From the NCBI GenBank assembly GCA_003254925.1, contig QANZ01018231.1, positions 70,124 through 134,123 on the forward strand: DNA of 64,000 nucleotides. The letters run 5' to 3'. This DNA comes from Chamaecrista fasciculata (Eukaryota; Streptophyta; Magnoliopsida; Fabales; Fabaceae). The notes under the pieces are model-generated. The model ran no database searches, was not told where the DNA came from, and was given only the letters and a program-made list of their open reading frames with translations. This document shows, in pieces, positions 34,801 to 47,258 of this stretch. Position 1 is the first letter of the stretch. Every line of letters begins with the position of its first letter. Made by a program: the position numbers and the translations under genes.

Positions 34801-37800
34801 ATGCATATATGGTGGCACCAAGGCTTGGTGGTGACCCTTCCTGATTTGCCAAAACTTCATTTTGTGCTGTCTCTTCTGCTTCACGTAGTGCTTTCTCAAT
34901 CTTCATTCTGAAGTGGCTACGCCATGCTGCTTGTATGTAACAGGCAGCCCATGTCCTCCATTGCCTTGAATAAAACCTAAGCATGGAAAAAAGATTATTG
35001 TGATGAAAGTAGATTATGGCTAATTATTCTCTTTTTCTATTAATGGAATTCTTAGATTGGAGATCACATAAGGGAGAGCAAGGGAGGGGAGATATTAATG
35101 GTATATTATTCTTGTCTAGAAAGTTGAAAATTGAATGGTAAGATAACAAGAAACTGACCATGTAGTCCTAATTCGTTATTTCATTCTTCATAAATTCAAG
35201 ATACTCAAAATTGGGAGCATGCAGATCGGCTAAAATATGCATCTTGTAAAATTCTGCTCAAGTATTGGATTTTTCGCTTCAAAATTCACAACCTATAAAA
35301 CATAGCACTTTGTATACCCCAAAAATGCAAATGTTCCAGAGCAAAAAACGTAGCACTTAAGTGTATTTTATATACCCCCAAACTTCAGCCGATCTCCTTC
35401 ATTCAAAATTGGAGTATTTTCAAACATCCAAACAAGGAAGGAGATATGATCGGTTAATCTTTCTTCCCTTCCCTTCTCCTTTAATATCCCTTCAATTCCC
35501 TTACCCTCTTAATTATCAAACATTCTCTAAATGTCAAAACTCAAAAGTGATCCAAAACCGTTCAAGTCCAAATGTATATATGTTCTATTTAGGATATTTT
35601 CTCCCTATTTGGAAAGTTAAATATTGAGAAAGAAGATAATAAGAAATTAATTCTTAATCGTTCATTATGCTTCTTGTTCACAAATTTAAGATATCACCTT
35701 TCTACCATATCCAGGCAAATTGAAGTTAACATCTTCTTCCCCTTCTTTTAATCTCTTTTCTTTTCTTCCCATTTCCATTGTCAAACATTTTTTTTCCTTT
35801 GACAAACATACTCTAAAACTAAATCTAATGAAAATGAGATATATCCACCCAACATCACCTATACAAACAAACTTTAATCAGACACAATTTATATAGTCAA
35901 GCAGGTAGAAAGTTGATTATATATAGCCTTACCTGAAAGCGTAGCGGATGTGTCTGCTGTGAAGGCGTCGAATTTGGGAAATAACATGCTTTAAGTCATC
36001 AGCCATGAGAGCATACACTTCAACTTCTGATCGGGTTTCTATTGTTCTGTATGAAAAGGGATAGTTTGCTTTTGAGGACTTAGGGTCCATGGCCCATGTT
36101 ATAAGCTCCTCTCCACAAAAGTCACCTGCCCTGAGAAAGGTAGAACAAAAATCAAGCGTTTCTTCATCAATTGTTGTTACAGTAAGTTCTCCTCGAGAAA
36201 TGAAGAAGAATTCATCAACTGCATCTCCTTCCAGTACAATCTGACTCCCGCTTGTGTAAATTACCGGCTTCAGTCTATCACACAGTACATTTAACCACTT
36301 TTTGTCCATCTCACTGAACAGTGGCATCTGAACCCAACACAAAAATTATACATGTTCATTAACCAGCATAGCATCCACTGTTTGTAAAACTAATTAGCTT
36401 AGCCAACTTAAAGAGAAGATAATATAATGATTTTTTTTTTGGGTATAATTACAGTGTTTTTCTCATCTATTTGTTTTACAAACTAGGAGAGTACTAATTC
36501 TTATTCAAGCAGAGTCATCACATAATAGGACTAAAGATCTCCTAACAAGGGTACCTCTAGCAAAACTCAAATTCAAGACCTAGCCCATATAAAAAATTTA
36601 GTACCTATTACTAATTAAGGATGATGTATACATGATATATATACTCACTCTGAAAAGCAAATTTAAGCAAAGGTGGCGTTGTATGTCCCTTCTGAGATCT
36701 TTAGGAATGTTGTGAATTAGTGATTCCTCATCCAGACCCCTATGTTTTTGCCATTTGTAAATTACATACCGTCTGTATCTGTCCCTCAAGTGCTCTGGCA
36801 ACATATGAAGGGACATCCACTGCTCTGCATCCTGACTTTTTGATCTTAATTCCTCAGCTCTGGTGGCTGTAGATTGTATAGATTGCAAATATTTCTGTAA
36901 TAACGATATGGAACAATCCAGAATTAGCATGAAATGAGAAGAATTATAATAGTAGGATTTATAATTCCAAAGGATGAAGAATTGGTTTCTAGTAAACGGG
37001 TGTGTTAATAAATCAAACTCCCTAAAATATTCAATGTAGGGATTGTTCAGCCGAGTCAGCCCATTATGATATATGTGATCTCACAATCCTAATAAAAAAT
37101 TAGAATAAATTAATGATTTGGTCTCCAAAAGATGATAGATGTCTTATTTCAGTCCTTAATAGATAAAATATACGACTTAGTCTTTGAAAGATGCAATTAC
37201 AAATTTACAATCAGCTTATTCTTTTTGTTAAAGATACTAATTGAAATTTGATGACAAATATGATTTTCTAACACCAATTGGTCAGGACAACATCAATGGA
37301 ATTTAAATCAATATCTTAACAAATGGATCGAATTAATTATAAATGCATCTTTGAGGGACCAAATTAATATATCTATCGTCTTTCCGTGCTAAAAAAAAAA
37401 TTACATACCTGCATGTTTTCAACAAGCAATGTGAGCAAAACAAACCCAGAGATTGCAATGAGGAGAGTGAAGAGTATCTCCCCGATATGAGTACTTGTCT
37501 TGAGGTTTTGTCCAAAAGAACTGCAGGACACAACTAATGATTTTTAGTATGTTTTCTTTCATACAGATGTTATACTTATAAACATAAATAAATCCATAAC
37601 AACTTAAATGTAAGGATATGAACAAGATAGGAATGCTGAAGTTGGATCCGTGTTTATAAGAGAATGTGAATCTTGCATAGGAAGTGAACTAACAGAGAAG
37701 ATGATTGACTAACCTAACATTGCGCAATGCCCACCAGAGGCAATATAAGAACTTTCGAGGGAAATATGTTGTTGATTCTACCACACGAGATTTTAAAGCA

Positions 37801-40090
37801 TCGATATATATTCCAAAATTGAAGACTTTGGGATCATCAATATCATCAGGATTGGTGAAGGGGCAAGAACTACTGAGAAGTGAAATAACAGTTGAATTTT
37901 GGTATCCACAGCTCAAGTAAATATCTGAAGAGAGATTAGCATTCTTCAACACTTGGTTCCAGCACCGAAGCTGAGCTTCTGCTGAAAAAAGGTACCATAA
38001 AGCTCCAATCACCTAGAATATATGCCAACATTTACATGGCCATCAAGGAATGGAGTGATATGTAGTAAAATGAATGAATTACATTAATCCTAACAACAAA
38101 ATGTTATCTTCATTGACAAAAAAATAAATTAAAAAGATGTTTTCGTAACACTATAAAAATATCTTAGTGCTGAAAATAATTTTAGAAACCAAAAGATAAC
38201 AAATGTAGTCAAACCAAACCTCAAAGCAGATTAGTGTAATTTTCTATGCCTAAGTAAAAGAAAAGATCAACTCACATGACTGGCTTGCACATATAGAGAG
38301 AGATTATAAGCAGCACCAGTCCATGCTGTCCTAGTCAGTATGCTTGAAGATCTTCTCACTTCTCTGAATAATGGATAGACCCGAAGAAATCTTGGCACAT
38401 ACTGGATTAATACCATATACTTTAACAAGTCCTTTTCTTCCAATGGACCTGAACTTTTCGTTGGTAAGATAGCTAAAACAACCACCTGAATAAATAAGAA
38501 AACATCAAAAGTGATGAAACAATAGCAAACTATGTCTTGACCATCAAAATAAACTGAAAATCATGACTAAAATTACATCAGTAGGAGATTACTCCTCCTG
38601 CATAATGATCCTAACTTTCCTCTAACTTTACAATCAATTTAAGTGCTTTGATAAATTAAGTGTCGAAAAGTTAATTGGGAAGGTGATATGATACTTACTT
38701 TTCCTAACATATCACTTGTTAATTCGTGCTATTTGAGCTGTTAATTACTGCTAGGTGTTATTTGGGAAATCTTATTTAGTTGTGGTTGGAGTCACGTAAA
38801 CAGAAGTTAATGCCACATACTTCTTGTCACCATTTAATCAATTGACTAAATTGATTATAGAGTTGTACTTGTAAGAGATTAAATTTTGTAGTTTTATTTT
38901 TTATGAATAAAATTAAACGAAATATTACTTTTGATGACTAAGTCATTAATTTATTTTAATTAAAATTAATAGCCTTCATTTTCCTCTATCATTTTCAAGC
39001 ATCAAAACATCTAAACTCATTGTATTAGTTTTATCACAGGTTGGTTAAACTGTAAGAAAGCAATTTCATGTGGGTGCTCATAACATGCATAAGGAATTAC
39101 TTTAGAATGAGTAGATAGATACCTGTGGGAGTGGAATAATTGATAGGATATCAATGAAAAAGTATGAAGATAAGTATCTTTTAGCAACAGCCAGAGGATC
39201 ATCTACAAGCTCACCCCTTCCAAATACCCGGGAAGAAGGGGCAATAAACCCTGTTCGAAACTGAAATATTATGTGGAGAATGTAGAAAAGATCAAAGAAT
39301 GTACGAAGAACACTAGCAGTAATCTTCAATGGTCTATCCAAACCAAGGCATTTCCCTTTGGTATCAATCACTGGGATATAGAAGAACAGTGGGTCTATAG
39401 AGACAGCCATGAGACATGTGATCACAAATAATTTGTTCCATCTCCGAAGGAATGACTCCTGTGGATCCAAAATTTTACTATTACAAAACAAATCGACTAG
39501 ATACACATTTGTGGGTTTTCTCTTGTTTTTTATCTTCTCAGACCCTCTCCAATCATCAAACCTGGATAGAAATACATGCATAGTAAGAAGCTAATCAATG
39601 AGCTCCAGGAAAAAAAAAAAAAAGAAAGAGATAGGACCTCCAAAGAACTTAACATGTGTATGGCAATCGTGGGTTACCATCTCTACTTTAACAGCAAATC
39701 TTATTAACATGATCATCTTGGGATTATAAAAAAATCTCTATATGGTAATATGATGTTACATTCAAAGCGAAATGTCTTTCGGCATAAATATTTTAACCTT
39801 TTCCATAAACATAAATTTAAAAAACCTTGCATGAAGGTTAGAAAAGAGGAAGCAGCAGAGCTCATTCTAATTTTGTCCTTAGACAACAACAACCAAAGGC
39901 TTTTCCGACTAAGTGGAGTTGGTTATATGGATCAACTGACGTTAATGTGTTCTATCTTTGCACATGTCAACCGTAAGATTAAATATGAAAATTAGAATAG
40001 AAATAAATATGCTCCAATATGATGAAACAGGATTAATAGTACCATGATAAAGCAATCTGACCTCATAAATCTTTGTGGCTTAGTATTCAT
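34673..40090 (-). CDS. CNGC: Cyclic nucleotide-gated ion channel, group I-like
   Basis: The exons are 40090-40062, 39561-39123, 38485-38276, 38012-37714, 37520-37409, 36894-36649, 36327-35933 and 34976-34673. They total 2034 bases (677 residues plus stop), all introns GT-AG. The tiny first exon gives MNTKPQRFMR before FDDW. Six membrane segments follow from KILDPQ, with the pore filter in SSFGQNLKTST (GQN, ~330). A cyclic-nucleotide-binding domain spans ~446-570, with phosphate cassette LRAGDFCGEELITWAMDP, and an IQ calmodulin site lies at ~587 (AACYIQAAWRSH). Plant CNGCs form tetrameric plasma-membrane or nuclear-envelope cation/Ca2+ channels in immunity and growth. Length and motifs are normal for the family. 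Group I is inferred from RWNKLF, SSRVFGRG and the filter. A foldback MITE (37103-37380) lies in intron 5. Confidence 0.93.
37103..37380. mobile_element. Foldback MITE in intron 5 of the CNGC gene
   Basis: The left part ('ttaatgatttggtctccaaaagatgatag') is mirrored by the right part ('ctttgagggaccaaattaatatatctatcg'). It lies between intact splice sites and is non-coding. It resembles the element at 62335-62700. Confidence 0.5.
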
Positions 40091-40313
40091 AATTACGGCA
40101 CCTCCTCAGCCAGTGAGAAAATTTTAAGCTTTAGAAAGGGAAACACTTAGCTGAGTACAAAATAAGATTCGGATCAAGCCTGCAATATCCAACTTCAAAT
40201 GTGAGTTTCTTCTCCCAAAATTCTAAAGAAGAGGTCAAATACTATTAGTAACTTCCCAAGAAAGCTTGTTTGAGAAAGTAGAAGGAAAAGTGAAACACTA
40301 ACCAAAAACATAC

Positions 40314-40560
40314 CAGGATCGCTTGAATGGCGTTAAGGATTTTTCCCACCCTTTCTTGGGAACCAAACAGGGGGAAGCAAGAAGCAGAGAGGAGAAGAAA
40401 GAGAGAAATGTTAGGTCAGAATGCGTTCAGAAAATGTTTGAGGTAAGAAGAATAAAAAGACTACGAAGAAGAAGAAGAAGACGAAGAAGACAAAGACGAA
40501 GATTGAGCTTCGAAAAGGAGAGGAAATAAGAGAGAAAGAGATTGTGATGGTCGTCTTGAC
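40314..40560 (-). other. Probable 5' UTR exon of the CNGC gene
   Basis: On the minus strand this stretch is CT-rich with TCT repeats, typical of plant leaders, and ends at a consensus donor (cctg|GTATGT) at 40313. An intron would run to just before the coding ATG at 40090. The right edge is not defined. The plus-strand Arg-rich frame here is a shadow of the CT repeats. Confidence 0.4.
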
Positions 40561-40599
40561 GTTGCTGCGAAGAAGGTAAGTAAAACTGTGAGTCCCATA

Positions 40600-41465
40600 T
40601 GGCTGCTAAGTAGAAAGCTAGGAGTCTAGGACACTGAAAATTTAAATTCTTAAAATTATAAGATTGAACACGACATATTTTTATATAAAAATAATTAAAA
40701 ATTTATAAATTTTAATAAAAACTTTAAAATTATAATATTTATTTATAATATATCTCATATATGTTATTATTTTTTATTATTTATCAAATTAAAATTAAAA
40801 AAAAAAATAATTTTATATTCTGAAATTTATGAACATGTCTCGTATGGATGTCGTACAAGTGTTATACAGTGACACCGACAGACTTTCAAAATGAAGACAA
40901 AAGCACTAATTTTGTCATCAAACTTTACCCTATCTCAATTTCATCCCCAATATTATTTTTATACATTTGTGACGGATGATGTTTCTTTTATACATAAATG
41001 AGTTGGCAAGAAAAATAAAGAAAAATCTTTTCTTTCAACTATAAATTAAAGTTAAATTTGTTTTTATTTTTTAAGGAATATTATTTTTATCTCTATACCA
41101 TATCATTTTAAAAAATATGTATAAGAGAAAAATCACCCAAGTCTAATAATGCTCAAGATAATGATAGAGACTAGGTAAAATTATATTTTAAAAAAATAAT
41201 AAATGAGAAAATTTGAAAACTAAAAATTAAAGCAAAAAGTAAATTTGATGGCCAAAATAAAATCTATCTTAAATTTAAAGATCAAAATGAAGTTTTGACT
41301 TAATAGATAAATATTGTTTAAAACTATTACACTAAAGTCTTTATATATTATTTCTTTTGAAGCTTCCTAGTAAATCATCAAGTCAACATAATTTCAACGA
41401 TAAAGGAAACCCCAATCACAACAAACACGCCATCTGTTAGAATCGATTTTGTCCCCACAGGAGTA
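40600..41465. other. AT-rich stretch without genes
   Basis: I see no gene, RNA or complete element here. Short runs such as 'gatcaaaatgaagttttgac' near 41280 are weak matches to the 'ggtcaaaa' foldback families. Confidence 0.5.
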
Positions 41466-41469
41466 CCAA

Positions 41470-42898
41470 GGTTATTAAAACCGGATCGGACATTGAACCG
41501 GTCGAGGGAGGGGTTTAAGGTTCAATGGTTCAACCGGGGTCGGACCGTTCATTAAATAAATAAATTAATAAATAATATATTACTAAATAATAGACCAACA
41601 AAATAAAAAAGGCAAAACACTCTTTCGTGTCCCTAACGTTTGTGGTGATTTTTAGTGATGCCCCTAACGTTTCATTTGTGTCAGTTGTGCCCCCAATGTG
41701 AAACGTTAGTTTCAATTATGCCACCAATTTCAATCATCCACTAAAAGAAACACCATTTTCACACGATTTAAGCTCGATTTTGATCAAATTTCATATGAGT
41801 TTTAATTTTCGGACATCACAAACTTGATTCCTTGGATCAATTTCAAAGATTAAGCTCAAAATAGCTTTGAATCCTAAGAAAATCGGACCCAATGAACCCT
41901 AAAAATGACCAAAACGAAATGCAGCAAAACGAAGCATTTCTCTCAAAATTTCCATGTGCAAAATGATCCTTAGGAGCCGAAAATGAGTACCCATAAACTC
42001 ATTTATCAAAACAAACTGAAACGAACACGGATCGAAGCTTAAATGTTCCGGAAAACGGTACACTAACGAGGGTGGGGGCATAATTGAAACTAACGTTTCA
42101 CATCGGGGGCACAACTGACACAAATGAAACGTTAGGGGCATAACTGAAAAATCACCGCAAACGTTAGGGACACGAAAGGGTGTTTTGCCAATAAAAAATT
42201 ACTAAACATAATCAAACAAACACAAAGGAAACCATCAAAACGAATACCCAGTAATAATCTACAGCGAGAAGAGCAGAACCAGTTGTCAAAACACCAAAAC
42301 TGAAACCATCAAAACGAAGTCACATACATATGAATACTCCAAACACACCCACGGATCAGAAAAAAGGAAAAAAAAATTATAATAAAAGTGAATTTCGTTC
42401 CGAATACATGCGCAGCCAGTAATACGAAGAAGATCCCAAATACCTGCGGCGAAGAGGAGACGAACGACGCAACGGCGAGGAGACGATGGCGAAGAGTGAG
42501 ACGACGGCAAAGAGTGAGACGACGACGAAGAGTGAGACGACGGCGAACACAGACGACGACGAACACAAGGAAATTGAAATTGAGACAAGAAGAAGAAGTA
42601 GGAAATCGCAGCGGCCAAAATGAAAAATTGAGGAGGGAAGAAGAAGGAAATTGAGTTCAGACCTAAACAAACTCTAAACCGATTTTTTATTTTAAATTCA
42701 GATCCAAAACGACTTCGTTTTGGGCAAGTGAAGGCAAAAAAAAATTGCTGAACCGGCTGAACCCCTCAAACCGCCGGTTCTTACCGGTTTTGGCGGTTCA
42801 AGCCCGGTTCGCCGATTCTCTGCACAGACGTTTTGTCCTTCAACTCGGACCGAACTGGGGATCGAGTCGCGGTCCAACCGGTCCGGTCCAATTTTTAT
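41470..42898. mobile_element. Transposon with GC-rich 'accggatcggac' ends
   Basis: The left end 'ttattaaaaccggatcggac' and right end 'gtccggtccaatttttataa' are imperfect inverted repeats. GC-rich subterminal 'ggttcaaccgg' and 'aaccgccggttc' motifs occur on both sides. The interior has a triplet-rich stretch at 42460-42570 ('gacgacggcgaagagtga' repeats) and a nested MITE at 41611-42189. No transposase was found. The superfamily is uncertain because no clean target duplication was read. Confidence 0.6.
41611..42189. mobile_element. Mutator-type MITE nested in the 'accggatcggac' element
   Basis: The 579-base element is flanked by perfect 9-base duplications aataaaaaa (41602-41610 and 42190-42198). 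Terminal inverted repeats are about 118 bases (left 'ggcaaaacactctttcgtgt', right its near-perfect reverse complement). The interior is unrecognised. It is clearly younger than its host element. Confidence 0.9.
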
Positions 42899-43006
42899 AA
42901 GCTTGAGTAGTACAACGTAATACAAGAAAGAAAGACTAATAGTCTATAAGGCCTCTAAACCCCAACTTCAAGGGCCCCTCCATTTTTATTCTCTGTATTT
43001 TTTTTT

Positions 43007-43436
43007 GGGTAAATTACACTTTGGTACCTTGTGGTTTGACCCTATTTCACTTTGGTACCTTGTGGTTTGAAACTTGACACTTTGGTACCCTGTGGTATTC
43101 TCCTTTAATACTTTGGTACCCTTTGGAGCTATTTTGTAATTTTAACCATAATAAATTTTGCAAAAATTACATATTGACCCCTAAATTTTTTTAAAGTTTT
43201 CATTTTAGTCCCTAGATAATATGTATCTAGGAACCTATTTGTAATTTTTTAAAAACTTTTTGGGGTCAATATGTAATTTTTGCAAAATTTATCATGGTTA
43301 AAATTACAAAATAACTCCAAAGGGTACCAAAGTGTTAATGGAGAATACCACAGGGTACCAAAGTGTCAAGTTTCAAACCACAGGGTACCAAAGTGAAATA
43401 GGATCAAACCACAGGGTACCAAAGTGTAATTTACCC
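43007..43436. mobile_element. Mutator-type foldback MITE, copy 3 of 3
   Basis: The ends 'gggtaaattacactttgg' and 'aaagtgtaatttaccc' are inverted and the halves pair throughout. The flanks (T9 and ttttctttt) are a possible 9-base duplication with one mismatch. It ends 10 bases before the next element. Confidence 0.85.
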
Positions 43437-43446
43437 TTTTCTTTTT

Positions 43447-44453
43447 GCCAAAGTCTTATTTTGGTCCCACAGTTATGCTTAATGTTCCAAATTGGTCTTT
43501 CAATTATTTTTCATTTCATATTGGTCCCTTAGTTTTTCAAAACTTGCCACAGTTGGTCCTCAAACGTTTTCCATCCATGTTTCTGTTAAAACAAAAGAAA
43601 AAATAGACTTTCATCCCCAAAACTTTTAGTTTTTTACATGAAAATCTTTTTCCTTTTATAATGGATCAAAATGTAAGAAAAAAGAAATAAATAAGTAGTT
43701 TTAATAGATTTCACATAAAAAACTAAAAATAAAAAACCAACACCATCTCCATCTTCTCTTGCGCATCGGAAATCATCATCTTCTTCTTCTTCATTCTACG
43801 GACCGCCGCCGCCGCCATCACTCACCTCACCGCTCATTCCGACCACCACACCCACACCCACGCACCCCCACCCGCACCCTCCGCCGATTTCACCTCCCTC
43901 ATCGACTACTTGTACGTCATCGCTTTGAATCTCTCTAGGGTTGCAACTCTATACTTTAGGTTTTGGATATTGAACGATTTTATCTTCGTTTCTGCTATTT
44001 TCCCTAGTTTTGGGGTGAAATAATAATTAATTCAATTTCTGTGGGTTTTATTTGGGGTTTTCTCCATTTGAAATTTGATGGTGGTGGCGGCGGCGGCGGC
44101 GGTCCGTAGAATGAAGAAGAAAAAAATTTCTGATGCGCAAGAAAAGATGGAGATTGTGTTGGTTTTTTATTTTTAATTTTTTATGTGAAATCTATTAAAA
44201 CAACTTATTTATTTCTCATTTCTTACATTTTGTTCCATTATAAAAGGAAAAAGGATTTTCATGTAAAAAACTAAAAGTTTTGGGGATGAAAGTCTATTTT
44301 TTCTTTTGTTTTAACAGAAACATGGATGGAAAACGTTTGAGAGATCAACTGTGACAAGTTTTGGAAAACTGATGGACCAATATGGAAAAAAAATAATTGA
44401 AGGACCAATTTGAAACATTGGGCATAACTGAGGGACCAAAATAGGACTTTGGC
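43447..44453. mobile_element. Long-TIR element with a captured exon-like core
   Basis: Arms of about 370 bases (43447-43815 and 44091-44453) are inverted copies, from 'gccaaagtctt' to 'attctacggaccgccgccg'. The core (43816-44090) is unlike either arm. It starts with a GC-rich open frame (ITHLTAHSDHHTHTHAPP, then ADFTSLIDYL) that ends at a GTACGT donor-like site, followed by intron-like sequence. This is the layout of a Pack-MULE. The captured gene was not identified and no target duplication is certain. Confidence 0.7.
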
Positions 44454-44541
44454 CTTTTTTATATATATTTTAGGGAGATAAAAAAAAAAAAAAAAANAAA
44501 AAAAAAAAAAAAAAAGAGATAGTGAAAACAAGTATAAGTTT

Positions 44542-44939
44542 AGGCTAAAGTGCACTTTTGATCCCATAATTTTGGTAAATGTCTCAATTCGATCCCATAA
44601 TTTTTTTTTGTTGTAATTTTGGTCTCATAATTTCGGCAAAGGTCTCAATTTGGTCTCATAACTTTTCTGTTGCAATTTTGGTCCCATAACTTTTGAAAAC
44701 GTCTCACCGTTGGTCCCAAACTAATTTCCATCCACTATCTGCGGTTAAAGATGATCTGGCATACTGAGCTGGATGATGACGTGGCAAATATGGATGAAGT
44801 AATAAGATGGGTGGAAATCAGCTTGGGACCAACGGTGGGACGTTTTCAGAAATTATGGGAGCAAAATTACAACAAAAAAGTTATGGGACCAAATTCAGAC
44901 ATTTGCCAAAGTTATGGGACCAAAAGTACACTTTAGCCT
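44542..44939. mobile_element. Foldback MITE, 'ctaaagtgcactttt' family, second copy
   Basis: Ends 'aggctaaagtgcac' and 'tacactttagcct' are inverted, and the halves are mirrored blocks of 'ggtcccataacttt'. It matches 11109-11511. A poly(A) run with an N (44481-44515) lies just to its left. Confidence 0.75.
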
Positions 44940-46137
44940 AATTAATATATGAGATTCACACTTTCTTTTTTTACCTCTTCTTTTATCTCTCTAAAATACA
45001 CTAAAAAGTATAGAGTCAAATGCCGAGGATCTGCATCCCTCCCCTTAGACACTCAGAAGGTGTGGTTCCTATTTCCACTAATATATTTTTCTCTTTAATT
45101 ATTTATTTCTCTCTTGATATTATATTACAGTAACACTGTCAAAGATCTATATTTGATTCAACCGATTAAATTGAAAACTGAATATTTTTTGATTTATTGA
45201 ACAATCCAATTATAATAGCATTAGTTATAATAGTGATGGTTTTTTTTATAAAGAATAATAGTGATGGTTTTAAATATAAGACTAATATGTCAATTGGTTC
45301 ATGAAAAATATATAAATGAATAATAAAATCTTAATTTATATTCTTTAAATATTTTAAAATCATAAAACTAATATATGTTAGTCATTTTATCCTTTATAAA
45401 TTAGCTCCTAGAAAATAGGTTAAGGAATTTTCGGTTAAACTATGGGTTTCTCCCGTCTATCCATGTAACGATTTAGGCGAAGACTAATACTATTTAGGCC
45501 TCGAAGATGAAACAGTCAGAGTCCTCTCAACAATATCGACTATAGGGATCAAATTTGGATTCTCTCTAGTAAAGCTAACAACAATGCACAAAATGTTGGG
45601 GGACAATCTAATGAGCATTCTACAACACATGCTTCAAATCTGGATAAGGTATTTTTTTTTTTTTTACTTCACTTTTATATTGTTTAAAGAAGAAAATGTG
45701 AGTTTCTTTAATTATATAATTTTTTTTTTCAAATCAAGATGTTTCATTCTTATTAATTTTAAATTTCTAATAATGTGTCATCTTTTTTATGTAGGGACTT
45801 GGGTGAAAAAAAATGCAAGGTTTTGTGAAGTCTATTGAAGTACTATTATATTGAAGACCTTTTTGGATGCTTATTAAATTTTTCTACAATATCACTTTTT
45901 GTTGATATATGTATCTCACTTTGAGTCTTAGGGGTTTTTGTTGAAACTTTATGTGAAAATATTGTATGGTTATATTAATTACTTTTCTTTGATGATGCTT
46001 GATCTAAATATATATTCTATTGAATATAAAATGAGTTTAATGTTATAGTATGATATTAGCAAATTATTATATAATTTATTTGTATATATTTATTTAAAAA
46101 TTGTTTCAAAAAATTTTTTTAAAAATGCTTATTCTTT
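44940..46137. other. AT-rich stretch without genes
   Basis: No gene is seen. The phrase 'tctatccatgtaacgattta' and its neighbours near 45455-45500 reappear in altered form near 48765-48800. The region may be the interior of a decayed CACTA element whose right end is at 46661. Confidence 0.4.
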
Positions 46138-46661
46138 TAGGGAACGGTTTTTAAATGTTGTTACAAAAAAAACATGAAAACTGTTCCCTAATCACAAAGT
46201 ATAGGGAACGGTTTTCTGCTGTGGCCATATTAAGTACAGGGAACGATTTTCTGTTGTGGCCATATTAAGTATAGGGAACGGTTTTCTAATGTGGCTATAT
46301 TAAGTATAGGGAACGGTTTTTTGCTGTGGCCATCTTAAGTATAGGGAACGGTTTTCTACTGTGGCCATATTAAGAAGGTAACAGGTAAAGGTAATGTTTG
46401 TTGCTTAAAGTGGCAACGGTTAAAAAATGTTGTTGAAAAAAAACATAATAACCGTTCCCTAATCACAAAGTATAGGGAACGGTTTTCTGCGCTTGTTGCC
46501 ATAGGATCAAATAACCATTGCCTTAGACAATAGGTAACGGCTCAATATAGTACAGTCGTAAACCGTTGCCAAACCGTTGCCTATTCTAATAGGCAACAGT
46601 TATTAATTATATTATAGAGAACGGTTTTTGGCCGTTGTTAAAAGACAAAAATGTTGTAGTG
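46138..46661. mobile_element. Right end of a CACTA (En/Spm-like) transposon
   Basis: The end reads 'acaaaaatgttgtagtg', the reverse complement of a CACTACAAC terminus. The ~500 bases inward are packed with 'agggaacggtttt' and 'gccaaaccgttgcc' units in both orientations, as in CACTA subterminal regions. No left CACTA terminus or transposase was found in the window. Confidence 0.7.
46200..46374. repeat. Five tandem 35-base subterminal repeats
   Basis: The unit 'tatagggaacggttttctgc' plus 15 more bases ending 'ccatattaag' occurs at 46200, 46235, 46270, 46305 and 46340 with exact spacing and few changes. There are no spacers, so this is not a CRISPR-type array. Confidence 0.92.
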
Positions 46662-47258
46662 GATCTCTAGGGTGTAGCTTGTCAAACCATTACACCAAAT
46701 ACTTGTAAATAATAGGTTAAGGAATTTAAATGCATCATCTTTGTAATTTTTAAGGATTAAAATATGTAAATTATACTTTCAATAATGGAAAATTTATTTA
46801 ACCTCTATATTTATATTGAGTAAATAATCAAAATAGACAATTTAATCTTTGAAATATTAAAATTTTCAACAATTTAATCCTTAATTATGACAATTTTGTT
46901 CTTAAATTTAAACTGATTTTATATTTTTTATCTATGAATTTATATTTTTTGTTTTTAAATTTAACCTAAGGACTAAATCATTGACAAGTACCATATGCTA
47001 TTTGATTTTTTTCATAAATTAAATTATATATTTTAATATTTTAAAAATTAAATTATCAACTTAATAATTTTTTAAAAATAAAATTATTAGTTTACTCTAT
47101 ATTTTGTGAATATTGTGTCACTCCGGTTGTAATATTAAATCCTTTAATTACTTTTTCCATTTAGAAAAAACAATGGACTTATTTAGCATATTAAATATAT
47201 AAACCTGACAAAATTGTTATAAGATAATAATACAGAGAAGGTGACACAATATTTTAAA
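46662..47258. other. AT-rich stretch without genes
   Basis: I see nothing here beyond weak MITE-like phrases ('aggactaaatcattgacaag'). Confidence 0.5.

Noticed and set aside
40323-40529. Plus-strand Arg-rich frame
   Set aside because: It is the shadow of a CT-rich leader of the CNGC gene on the other strand.
42286-42670. Ser-, Leu- or Arg-rich frames on both strands
   Set aside because: All come from a triplet-rich minisatellite inside a transposon; no domain is visible.
46200-46374. Regular 35-base repeats considered as a CRISPR-like array
   Set aside because: The units abut with no unique spacers, and they lie in a CACTA subterminal region of a plant genome.
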